In this document: piece by piece, positions 1-5,666 of the stretch | Position numbering within the stretch: the stretch's first letter is position 1 | How the letters are laid out: the number at the start of each line of letters is the position of its first letter | Assembly (NCBI GenBank): GCA_913064935.1 | Contig: CAJYBF010000077.1 | Coordinates: 1 to 5,666, forward strand | Reading direction: 5' to 3' | Source of the DNA: an uncultured Mollicutes bacterium | GTDB lineage: Bacteria > Bacillota_I > Bacilli_A > MAG-NZ | Length of the DNA stretch: 5,666 nucleotides | Notes under the pieces: model-generated | Databases searched by the model: none | Told to the model about the DNA's origin: nothing | Seen by the model: the letters and a program-made list of their open reading frames with translations, nothing else | Translations under genes and position numbers: made by a program

Positions 1-284
1 GTATCGCTTATACAACCGTCAACCAAAGTGATGGCGCAATTACCACAAATATTAGAACCTCTGGTGTTGTTGCTACAGCGGCTCATATTCATGAAGGCGC
101 TACCGGTAATACAGGTGCTATCGTTTTAACATTAGCCCAGGATGGCACTGACACTGATTTTTGGTCTACCAGTGGCACATTAAGTAGCACGCAGCTTGAT
201 GTTTTTAAAGCCAGCGAGTTATATTTTAATGTTCATTCTGATGCTAATGCACCGGGTGAAATCCGCTCTCAAATTAACTACTAA
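1..284 (+). CDS. CHRD-domain protein, C-terminal part (5' end outside window)
   Basis: The frame is open from the window edge to TAA at 282-284 and gives about 93 residues. The translation shows the typical second half of a CHRD (chordin) domain: an AAHIHEGATGNTGAIVLTL stretch, then a SGTLSSTQLDVFKASELYFN stretch, then NVHSDANAPGEIRSQINY at the C terminus. The HIHEG and NVHS..PGEIR signatures are the hallmarks of bacterial CHRD proteins, which are usually secreted or envelope-anchored. Their biochemical role is poorly known. Any signal peptide would lie upstream, outside the window. Codon use (GCC, GGC, ACC, CGC, CAG) is visibly richer in GC than in every gene after position 400, which suggests a different source genome. 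The domain call is firm; the taxonomic origin is inference. Confidence 0.85.
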   Translation, partial: IAYTTVNQSDGAITTNIRTSGVVATAAHIHEGATGNTGAIVLTLAQDGTDTDFWSTSGTLSSTQLDVFKASELYFNVHSDANAPGEIRSQINY

Positions 285-298
285 CAATAACTGCTACC

Positions 299-343
299 GC
301 CTACAAACTGAAAGTTATCTCAGTTTGTAGGCAAGGCTTTTTT
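299..343 (+). terminator. Rho-independent terminator after the CHRD gene
   Basis: A perfect 13-bp inverted repeat (GCCTACAAACTGA at 299-311 and TCAGTTTGTAGGC at 320-332) encloses an 8-base loop. Five bases later comes a run of six T at 338-343. A GGC at 335-337 could replace the lower GGC in pairing and bring the stem up to the T run. It lies 14 bases after the CHRD stop codon. There is no matching T run on the other strand side, so it looks one-directional. Confidence 0.85.
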
Positions 344-411
344 ATATGTATTCAATCTTAAAAAAATGCGACACACGCCCTTTGTTAAGTACTCGAATGA
401 AATTCTAAAGA
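344..411. other. Probable chimeric junction between two unrelated genomes
   Basis: Upstream lies a complete gene end plus terminator with GC-richer composition. From about 405 onward the translation matches the interior of guanylate kinase in an AT-rich, Bacillota-like codon style. The bases between 344 and about 400 (including the GC-rich ACACACGCCC at 371-380) encode nothing I can recognise and look like the flank of the CHRD gene. The exact break cannot be set by eye. Guanylate kinase similarity becomes convincing at KIRKEEFEKRIEED, whose first codon is at 408, and the preceding residues (MRHTPFVKYSNEIL) do not fit the family. This may be an assembly or cloning chimera or a genuine rearrangement; I favour an artefact. 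Confidence 0.7.
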
Positions 412-872
412 TAAGAAAAGAAGAATTTGAAAAAAGAATAGAAGAGGATATGTTTTTGGAGTATGCTGAATTTATAGGAAATTATTATGGTTCCCCTATT
501 GACAAGGTAGAAGAAAAACTAGAAGAAGGACTAGAGGTAATCCTAGAGATTGAAACTATAGGTGCGCTTCAAGTAAGAAAAAAAGTTCACGACGCTATTT
601 TAATATTCTTAGTTCCACCTGCAAAACAAATGCTTTACGATAGATTAATTACAAGAGGAACAGAAGACAGCTATCAGGTAGAAAAAAGAATAGCTAAAGC
701 AGATGCTGAATTTAGGTTAGCCCATAAATATGATTACATAGTAGTTAATGACGAAGTCATTAACGCAGCTGAAAGAATATACGCAATCATACGTGCTGAA
801 CACGCTAGAACGGAAAGAAGTATTCATTCTTATTTAGAAATTTTGGAGGAAGAAAATGGAAAAAAAAGCTAA
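366..872 (+). CDS. gmk: Guanylate kinase, 5'-truncated (P-loop missing)
   Basis: Guanylate kinase phosphorylates GMP to GDP with ATP in the cytoplasm. From residue 15 the product follows the family: the GMP-binding segment LEYAEFIGNYYGSP (31-44), EIETIGALQV (61-70), the FLVPP strand (81-85), the LID arginines in RLITRGTE (93-100) with R108, and YDYIVVNDE (122-130). Family members have about 200-210 residues. Here 168 are open and only about 154 are genuine, so some 55-60 N-terminal residues are lost, including the GPSGVGKGT-type P-loop and the TTR motif. The ATG at 366 has no convincing ribosome binding site and its first 14 residues are unlike the family, so it is probably an accident of the junction. 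As drawn, the protein could not bind ATP. The stop overlaps the start of rpoZ by 17 bases, which suggests translational coupling. The intact gene probably exists in the source genome. Confidence 0.85.
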   Translation: MRHTPFVKYSNEILKIRKEEFEKRIEEDMFLEYAEFIGNYYGSPIDKVEEKLEEGLEVILEIETIGALQVRKKVHDAILIFLVPPAKQMLYDRLITRGTEDSYQVEKRIAKADAEFRLAHKYDYIVVNDEVINAAERIYAIIRAEHARTERSIHSYLEILEEENGKKS

Positions 873-1083
873 AAAGTACGGGATGAGATATCCATCGATA
901 GATAAATTACTAGAAGTAGTAGATTCAAAATATAAGTTAGCAATAGCTTCATCAAAGCGAGCTAAGGAGATTAGTCTAACTGACCAAACGTTATCGGTAA
1001 CTCAATGTTATAAGCCAGTAGGTAGAGCATTAGAAGAGATACTTGAAGGTGATGTAAAAGTAATTGAAATTGAAAAAAAATAA
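856..1083 (+). CDS. rpoZ: DNA-directed RNA polymerase omega subunit
   Basis: Omega is the small subunit that binds the beta-prime C-terminal region and helps RNA polymerase assembly and stability. The 75-residue product carries the family's signature: MRYPSIDKLLEVVDSKYKLA (10-29), the ASSKRAKEI segment (31-39), and CYKPVGRALEEILEGDVKV (51-69). Size is normal for Bacillota. ATG 856 is preceded by GGAGGA at 845-850 with ideal spacing, which favours it over the internal ATG at 883 that lacks a ribosome binding site; this gives a short lysine-rich extension before MRYPS. It overlaps the gmk stop by 17 bases, the usual gmk-rpoZ arrangement. A weak terminator follows at once. Confidence 0.93.
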   Translation: MEKKAKKYGMRYPSIDKLLEVVDSKYKLAIASSKRAKEISLTDQTLSVTQCYKPVGRALEEILEGDVKVIEIEKK

Positions 1084-1114
1084 GAAAACACTTAATTTAT
1101 TAAGTGTTTCTTTT
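1084..1114 (+). terminator. AT-rich hairpin terminator or attenuator between rpoZ and priA
   Basis: AAACACTTAA (1086-1095) pairs with TTAAGTGTTT (1100-1109) around the four-base loop TTTA; G1084 can also pair with C1110 if A1085 bulges. TTTT follows at 1111-1114. The stem is AT-rich and the T run is short, so termination may be partial. No good promoter is visible between here and priA, so read-through may supply priA. Confidence 0.6.
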
Positions 1115-1140
1115 ATATAGTAGATGTTAGGGTGATTCAA

Positions 1141-3447
1141 TTGATAGCTAAAGTAATAGTGGATATTAATAACAAGCAATTAAATCGACCATTTGATTAT
1201 TCAATTCCAAGTCATTTGCTCGGAATTATAGAAAAAGGAATGCGTGTTATCATTCCTTTTGGAGTGCGCAGTATTATGGGGTTTGTTATTGATATAACCG
1301 ATGGCGATACTAGTGAACTAAAGGATATAATTGATATTTTAGACATTATACCAAGCTTAAATAAAGAACTTTTAGAGTTAGGGATGAAATTAGCTGATGA
1401 TACAGCTAGTACATATATTTCAACTTTTCAAACTATGTTACCAGCTGCGATTAAAGCGAAATACAGAAAATATGTAAGGCAAACGGGAGAGTTATCACTA
1501 TCATTACTAAGTTTATTCAAAAATGAAAAAATATATTTAGATGAAGTGAGTGTTGAAGACTATAAGGAAATAAAACAAGCCATAAAAGAAAACACCGCCG
1601 AAATCATATACGAGGTGAAAGAGAAATCTTCCATTAAGTATGAGACATATTTGAGAATTGACAATAGTGTTGATGTAGAACTTTTGAAAAATGCAAAGAA
1701 GCAATTGATCGCATACCAATATATTCAAGACGCTGATCATGATATTCTAAAAAGTAAAACAGTTAGCATAGCTGGAGCAAGTGCTGTAAAAGGACTTGTA
1801 CAAAAAGGTATAGTAACTGAATATAAACAAGAAGTATATAGAAGTGGATTAGAAGAATATCAAGACAAATTCCTAGTCTTAAATGACGAGCAAAAAAAAG
1901 CAGTTGATTCAATAAAAGATAACGAAGTTTACCTATTACACGGTGTTACTGGAAGTGGGAAAACTGAAGTTTATTTAGAAGTAATCGAAAAAACTGTAAA
2001 TGAAGGTAAGGAAGCGATTCTTTTAGTTCCTGAAATAGCATTGACTTATCAAAGGATAAGTAGATTCAAAGCAAGATTGAAAGACAAAGTTGCTATTTTA
2101 CACAGTGGATTAAGCATAGGTGAAAAATACGATGAGTGGCGCAAAATTTTAAGAAAAGAAGTCACTTGTGTGATAGGAGCTAGAAGCGCAATCTTCGCTC
2201 CCTTCACTAACATCGGAGTTATAGTTATTGATGAAGAACATGAGACAACATATAAACAAGACGACACACCAAAATATCATGCAAGAGAAGTTGCAAAACT
2301 GAGAATGGATTATCACAAGTGTCCGTTGATTTTAGGTAGCGCGACACCTTCTTTGGAAAGTTATGCAAGAAGTACAAGAGGAATATACAAGTTGTTAGAA
2401 CTCAAGAACAGAGCCCTAAATGCGAGTATGCCTAATGTAACTATTATTGATATGAAAGATGAAGACAATCTTTATTCAAGCAAGTTATTATCAATGATCC
2501 AAAATAGAATAGAAAAGAAAGAACAAACAATCCTTTTGCTAAATAGAAGAGGTTATTCCAATTTCATCTTATGCAAAGATTGTGGGGAAGTTCTGAAATG
2601 TCCTCATTGCGATATTTCATTAACTTTCCACAAATATGGAAATAAAATGGTTTGCCATTACTGTGGACATAATGAAAGAAAACCTGTACTTTGTCCTACT
2701 TGCAAAAGCGATAATATAGACTTCATTGGTATAGGTACTGAGAGTGCTGAAGAAGAACTTAAAAAGTTGATTCCAAATATTAGGATACTAAGAATGGATC
2801 ATGATACAACTACAAGAAAAAACTCTCACAAGACTATTCTTGATGCTTTCGGAAATAAAGAAGCTGATGTTCTATTAGGAACTCAGATGATTGCGAAAGG
2901 ACTAGATTTTGAAAATGTAACATTAGTCGGTGTTATTGCATGTGATTTAACATTAAATATGTCCGACTTTAGAGCTAGTGAAAGAACTTATCAACTGTTA
3001 ACGCAGGTTTCTGGACGAGCTGGAAGAAGACAAGTTCAAGGAGAAGTGATTCTTCAAACTTACAATCCTGAGCATTACGCAATTAGTTTAGTCAAGAATA
3101 ATGACTACTTGGAATTTTATAATAGCGAGATGCAATCAAGGAAAATAGCTGGCTATGTACCTTATTTCTACATTGAAACTATAATGATAACAAGTAAAGA
3201 TCCTAAACTAGCATTAACTGAAGGAAGCAAAGTAGTATCGCTTCTTAAGAGGAGTTTGACTAGTAACGCAAGGATATTAGGACCAGTGACTCCTTATGTT
3301 TCAAGAATTAAAGATAGATATAGAGTTCAAATTATAGTAAAATATAAGGTAGAACCTAATTTATCTAAGTTATTATTAGATATATCAAAATATCATAATA
3401 AAGATGTTTCAATATCAATAGATAGATATCCAAATTTCATTGGTTAG
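1141..3447 (+). CDS. priA: Primosomal protein N', replication restart helicase PriA
   Basis: PriA is a 3'-to-5' superfamily 2 DNA helicase that recognises stalled forks and recombination intermediates and starts reloading of the replicative helicase. With the TTG 1141 start it has 768 residues, a normal length. It opens with the DNA-binding domain (IAKVIVDINNKQLNRPFDYS). Helicase motifs follow in order: Walker A GVTGSGKT (268-275), LLVPEIALT, DEEH (364-367), GSATPS (399-404), GTQMIAKGLDFENV (580-593) and QVSGRAGRR (622-630). Eight zinc-binding cysteines are intact as CKDC, CPHC, CHYC and CPTC (478/481, 487/490, 505/508, 518/521). Start choice: GTG 1132 is also in frame, but AGGGTGAT at 1129-1136 is well spaced as a ribosome binding site for TTG 1141 and would overlap GTG 1132; the TTG start also gives the usual family N terminus. 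The next gene, fmt, begins 12 bases after the TAG stop. Confidence 0.95.
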   Translation: MIAKVIVDINNKQLNRPFDYSIPSHLLGIIEKGMRVIIPFGVRSIMGFVIDITDGDTSELKDIIDILDIIPSLNKELLELGMKLADDTASTYISTFQTMLPAAIKAKYRKYVRQTGELSLSLLSLFKNEKIYLDEVSVEDYKEIKQAIKENTAEIIYEVKEKSSIKYETYLRIDNSVDVELLKNAKKQLIAYQYIQDADHDILKSKTVSIAGASAVKGLVQKGIVTEYKQEVYRSGLEEYQDKFLVLNDEQKKAVDSIKDNEVYLLHGVTGSGKTEVYLEVIEKTVNEGKEAILLVPEIALTYQRISRFKARLKDKVAILHSGLSIGEKYDEWRKILRKEVTCVIGARSAIFAPFTNIGVIVIDEEHETTYKQDDTPKYHAREVAKLRMDYHKCPLILGSATPSLESYARSTRGIYKLLELKNRALNASMPNVTIIDMKDEDNLYSSKLLSMIQNRIEKKEQTILLLNRRGYSNFILCKDCGEVLKCPHCDISLTFHKYGNKMVCHYCGHNERKPVLCPTCKSDNIDFIGIGTESAEEELKKLIPNIRILRMDHDTTTRKNSHKTILDAFGNKEADVLLGTQMIAKGLDFENVTLVGVIACDLTLNMSDFRASERTYQLLTQVSGRAGRRQVQGEVILQTYNPEHYAISLVKNNDYLEFYNSEMQSRKIAGYVPYFYIETIMITSKDPKLALTEGSKVVSLLKRSLTSNARILGPVTPYVSRIKDRYRVQIIVKYKVEPNLSKLLLDISKYHNKDVSISIDRYPNFIG

Positions 3448-3459
3448 GAAGTGGTTTTT

Positions 3460-4383
3460 ATGAAAATAGTATTTATGGGGACTCCTCATTTTAGTGTCAA
3501 CGTTCTCGATAAATTAATCGAGAATTTTGATGTTTGTTTAGTAGTTACGCAACCAGATAAGAAAGTAGGGCGTAAAAGAGAGATTAAGTATTCAGCTACT
3601 AAGGAAGTAGCTTTGAATAATAACATTGATATTTTTCAGCCTGTTAGTATTAAAGAGGATTATCAAAACATATTATACCAAAAACCTGATTTGATTGTCA
3701 CTGCTGCTTATGGGCAGTTTATTCCCGAGATAGTTTTAAATAGCGCTAAATATGGTGCGATAAATGTACATGCTTCCTTACTTCCTAAATTTAGAGGAGG
3801 TTCACCGATTCACCGCGCAATTACAAGTGGTGAAGAGTATTCAGGTGTATCTATAATGTATATGGTAAAAAAAATGGATGCTGGAGACATTTTAAGTCAA
3901 GTTAAAATTAAAATTGATGACTTTGACACATGTTCAAGCCTACACGACAAGTTAAGTGAATCTGGAAGTCAATTATTAATAGAGACTATTAACAGATTGA
4001 TAAATGGCGAAATTACTCCAACTAAACAAGATGCGTCTTTAGTGACTTATGCTTTTAACATTACTAGAGATGAGGAAAGAATTAACTGGGACAGTACTTC
4101 AAAGGATATCCATAATCATATTAGAGGATTTGACTCTTGGCCAGGTACATTTACAAAACTAGGCGAATTGGTTGTAAAAGTTTTTCCGGGACAAGAAATT
4201 GATTGTGAAGTTGGTGTTCCTGGGGAAGTTGTTAAACTCGATAAATCCGGTTTGTTAGTTAAGACTAATGACAAAGGATATTTAATAAGCGAAATTCAAA
4301 TTCAAGGAAAAAAAAGAGTAAAAATAAAAGATTTCATCAATGGTAATAAACTAATTAGTATCGGAGATGTATTTAGCAATTAG
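3460..4383 (+). CDS. fmt: Methionyl-tRNA formyltransferase
   Basis: Fmt transfers a formyl group from 10-formyltetrahydrofolate to Met-tRNA(fMet) for translation initiation. With ATG 3460 the protein has 307 residues, a normal size. It begins MKIVFMGTPHFSVNVLDKLI, the family's Rossmann-type start. The catalytic triad is present: N102 and H104 in INVHASLLPKFRGGSPIH (101-118) and D140 in KKMDAGDIL (137-145). The C-terminal tRNA-binding domain is announced by RINWDSTSKDIHNHIRGFD with SWPGTF after it. The in-frame GTG at 3451 is rejected because GGAAGTGG at 3447-3454 works as the ribosome binding site for ATG 3460. It sits 12 bases after priA and is surely co-transcribed. Most Bacillota carry def (peptide deformylase) between priA and fmt; here it is absent, so def must lie elsewhere. 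Confidence 0.95.
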   Translation: MKIVFMGTPHFSVNVLDKLIENFDVCLVVTQPDKKVGRKREIKYSATKEVALNNNIDIFQPVSIKEDYQNILYQKPDLIVTAAYGQFIPEIVLNSAKYGAINVHASLLPKFRGGSPIHRAITSGEEYSGVSIMYMVKKMDAGDILSQVKIKIDDFDTCSSLHDKLSESGSQLLIETINRLINGEITPTKQDASLVTYAFNITRDEERINWDSTSKDIHNHIRGFDSWPGTFTKLGELVVKVFPGQEIDCEVGVPGEVVKLDKSGLLVKTNDKGYLISEIQIQGKKRVKIKDFINGNKLISIGDVFSN

Positions 4384-4415
4384 GGTCTGATAAATTGGAT
4401 TCAGATTAAAGGAAG

Positions 4416-4496
4416 ATGAATCGGACGAATTCTATGCTGAGTATAGATAATGATAGACATTTTTTAGACAAAGACTTTACTAAATACAACAAATAG
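4416..4496 (+). CDS. Possible small ORF of 26 codons, unknown function
   Basis: ATG 4416 opens a frame that ends at TAG 4494-4496, four bases before the terminator hairpin. The peptide begins MNRTNSMLSIDNDRHF and ends DFTKYNK; it is hydrophilic, with no membrane segment, cysteine pair or recognisable motif. AAAGGAAG (4408-4415) resembles a ribosome binding site but touches the ATG, which is too close; the in-frame ATG at 4434 has only GGACGA before it. Position within the fmt transcript would allow translation, but a frame of this length arises easily by chance. It may simply be the 3' untranslated region of fmt. Confidence 0.2.
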   Translation: MNRTNSMLSIDNDRHFLDKDFTKYNK

Positions 4497-4500
4497 TAAG

Positions 4501-4532
4501 AAGCGAATCATTATGTGATTCGCTTTACTTTT
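4501..4532 (+). terminator. Rho-independent terminator closing the priA-fmt unit
   Basis: A perfect 10-bp stem, AAGCGAATCA (4501-4510) with TGATTCGCTT (4516-4525), encloses the loop TTATG and runs into a T-rich tail (TTACTTTT to 4532). It lies 117 bases after the fmt stop. The A-rich side upstream (AACAAATAGTAAG) is too mixed to make it a strong terminator for the reverse strand. Confidence 0.85.
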
Positions 4533-4580
4533 ACATAGAGTTAAACTTGAACATTATCTTGTTTTGTAGTTTCTTTTTTA

Positions 4581-4589
4581 TGCTATAAT
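4581..4589 (+). promoter_or_regulatory. Extended -10 promoter for the pgpA-like gene
   Basis: TGCTATAAT contains a consensus -10 box (TATAAT, 4584-4589) with the TGn extension just upstream. No good -35 box is found at 16-18 bases; the nearest candidates are TTTTGT at 4562 (16-base gap) and TTGTTT at 4559 (19-base gap), both weak, which fits an extended -10 type. Transcription would start near 4595-4597, giving a leader of only about 15 bases that already includes the ribosome binding site. It follows the terminator at 4501-4532, so a new unit begins here. Confidence 0.7.
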
Positions 4590-4610
4590 TATAGTGAAAG
4601 GTGTGATTGG

Positions 4611-5168
4611 ATGATAAAACCTAAACTGTTGTACTCTAGAAAAGATATGTTAGAGGAAAACTTACGTATTTTAAGAAAACGTGGAGTAGACTATAGAAAA
4701 ATAGCTGAGATTGCATTTAACCAACAATCAAAATATTCTGATACTATAAACTTAGAGGATTGTGAGGATAGCGTGCTGAAAATACTTTCTCTTCGAGATG
4801 TGTTCCATATATTACTTTTAGGAGCGGAAATAGATCGCTTAACTGAAGAGGAAAAATTTGAAGGTCCAATTCAAGATATCTTAGCTCATGATTTAGGAGT
4901 TTTTGGTGTTGATGAAATTTTAGGCTTAGCTGTTGCAGGTTTATTTGGTGTAATAGGCCAAACTAATTTTGGAGATATAGATGTTAATAAACCTGGAATT
5001 ATAAAGGAATTAAATGATCATGGAACTGGAGAGCATAAAGCGTGTCATACGATGTTAGATGATATCGTTGGAGCAATTGCTGCCGCAGCGTCTACGAGAG
5101 TCGCTCAGATGTCTATGGAAGAAGAAGCACAAAGAGATTTATCAGTAACACAGGAGAAATTATTTTAA
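4611..5168 (+). CDS. Phosphatidylglycerophosphatase A family protein (YpjQ-like)
   Basis: PgpA enzymes remove the phosphate from phosphatidylglycerol phosphate to make phosphatidylglycerol. The 185-residue product resembles the Bacillota YpjQ branch: an N-terminal helical part with LRKRGVDYRKIAEIAF (20-35), then GVFGVDEILGLAVAG (96-110), NFGDIDVNKPGIIKELN (119-135) and LDDIVGAIAAAA (149-160). The acidic DE (101-102), KPG (127-129) and DD (150-151) match the positions conserved in PgpA and likely form the metal and phosphate site. Hydrophobic stretches are moderate (102-117), and clear transmembrane helices like those of E. coli PgpA are not evident. AAAGGTG at 4597-4603 is a good ribosome binding site for ATG 4611. 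The family is clear; true phosphatidylglycerophosphatase activity of this branch is inferred, so no gene symbol is given. Confidence 0.85.
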   Translation: MIKPKLLYSRKDMLEENLRILRKRGVDYRKIAEIAFNQQSKYSDTINLEDCEDSVLKILSLRDVFHILLLGAEIDRLTEEEKFEGPIQDILAHDLGVFGVDEILGLAVAGLFGVIGQTNFGDIDVNKPGIIKELNDHGTGEHKACHTMLDDIVGAIAAAASTRVAQMSMEEEAQRDLSVTQEKLF

Positions 5169-5180
5169 GGGATGAAGCAT

Positions 5181-5666
5181 ATGAACAGAGATGATTTAGA
5201 GATTGATGAGTACTTGAAGAAAACGGACAACAACACATATAACCCTAAAAAAGATTCTATATTTAAGAATGTAAGGAAAAGTTTTAGAATCTTTAAAAAG
5301 AGATCTACTAAGAAACTTTATTCAGAGAAAAAACCTGGAAGAGAGCCAATCACATTCAAGTCATTACTAAAAATGTTTGATTTAGAGGCTGGAGTAGATA
5401 TTTTAGATGAGGCCGAAGTTCTTTATCGTAAAAATAGGATAATCAAGAGAATTGTTTTTATAACAAATATTCTCTTTTCACTGTTTCTGTTAACTAGAGA
5501 CTATAAAATAATAGTAGTAACACTATTAGTGTTCATGTTCACATTTGGTGTAAACCAAATGCTAAAGAATTTGATTTACGGGGATCCCACTAACGAAATT
5601 CAGCAAAAAGTAGCCATGTATCTTGTCAGTGTTAATACACTTGCTATCGCTATAGCGATGTTTATT
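5181..5666 (+). CDS. Multi-pass membrane protein of unknown function, 3' end outside window
   Basis: The frame is open from ATG 5181 to the window end, giving 162 residues. I do not recognise the family. The first 60 residues are hydrophilic and strongly basic (KNVRKSFRIFKKRSTKKLYS, 29-48), followed by a mixed segment with an acidic patch (EAGVDILDEAEVLYRKN, 69-85). Three hydrophobic stretches follow: IVFITNILFSLFLL (91-104), IIVVTLLVFMFTFGV (110-124), and one starting near 145 (VAMYLVSVNTLAIAIAMFI) cut by the edge. The basic tail before the first segment suggests a cytoplasmic N terminus. AAGGG at 5167-5171 is 9 bases from ATG 5181; the in-frame ATG at 5172 touches it and is less likely. It lies 12 bases after the PgpA-like gene and is probably co-transcribed, so a role in the envelope is possible but only a guess. 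Confidence 0.8.
   Translation, partial: MNRDDLEIDEYLKKTDNNTYNPKKDSIFKNVRKSFRIFKKRSTKKLYSEKKPGREPITFKSLLKMFDLEAGVDILDEAEVLYRKNRIIKRIVFITNILFSLFLLTRDYKIIVVTLLVFMFTFGVNQMLKNLIYGDPTNEIQQKVAMYLVSVNTLAIAIAMFI

Noticed and set aside
344..411. End of a convergent reverse-strand gene facing the CHRD gene
   Set aside because: Two reverse frames are open for a short distance, but neither gives a recognisable C terminus and the likely junction lies too close to judge.
1537..1740. Reverse-strand open frame of 67 codons inside priA
   Set aside because: It lies fully inside priA, which is well supported by motifs, and its translation is a low-complexity hydrophobic shadow without a ribosome binding site or known domain.
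2049..2267. Reverse-strand open frame of 72 codons inside priA
   Set aside because: It is opposite the conserved helicase motifs of priA and shows no recognisable protein features.
3451..3459. GTG 3451 as the start of fmt, adding three residues
   Set aside because: The GTG overlaps the GGAAGTGG ribosome binding site for ATG 3460, and the family normally starts at MKIVFMGTP.
4547..4552. TTGAAC as the -35 box for the promoter at 4584
   Set aside because: The gap to TATAAT is about 31 bases, far beyond the usual 16-18.
4384..4610. Riboswitch or other structured leader before the PgpA-like gene
   Set aside because: The promoter lies only about 20 bases before the start codon, leaving no room for a leader, and the only clear structure upstream is the fmt terminator.

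Overview
The window is mostly a low-GC housekeeping segment typical of Bacillota or their wall-less relatives: gmk, rpoZ, priA, fmt, then a PgpA-type phosphatase and a membrane protein that runs off the right edge. Gene order, AT-rich codon use, GGAGG-type ribosome binding sites and AT-rich hairpin terminators all fit that origin. Tryptophan at the conserved PriA and Fmt positions is encoded by TGG, so the standard code fits. An Erysipelotrichia-, Haloplasma- or Izemoplasma-like source is a plausible inference but cannot be fixed from this sequence.

The first 400 or so bases look different. Positions 1-284 hold the C-terminal end of a CHRD-domain protein with more GC-rich codons, as seen in aquatic Gammaproteobacteria and similar Gram-negatives. 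A strong hairpin terminator follows at 299-343. Somewhere around 385-411 the sequence switches abruptly into the middle of a guanylate kinase gene, whose first 55-60 residues, including the ATP-binding P-loop, are absent. The simplest reading is a chimeric junction, either an assembly or library artefact or, less likely, a real rearrangement. The first gene should not be treated as a neighbour of the rest.

From about 400 to 4532 the layout is gmk (truncated), rpoZ overlapping it by 17 bases, a weak AT-rich terminator at 1084-1114, priA (probable TTG start at 1141), fmt 12 bases downstream with no def gene between them, a possible 26-codon ORF, and a clear terminator at 4501-4532. This cluster joins nucleotide metabolism (GMP to GDP), an RNA polymerase subunit, replication restart and initiator tRNA formylation. 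It is a common core grouping in Bacillota.

A second unit begins at an extended -10 promoter (4581-4589). It encodes a YpjQ-like phosphatidylglycerophosphatase A family protein and, 12 bases later, a basic, multi-pass membrane protein of unknown function that is cut by the window end. I see no mobile element, CRISPR array, RNA gene or obvious novel system. The points worth checking are the junction, the headless gmk, the priA start, the missing def and the small ORF.
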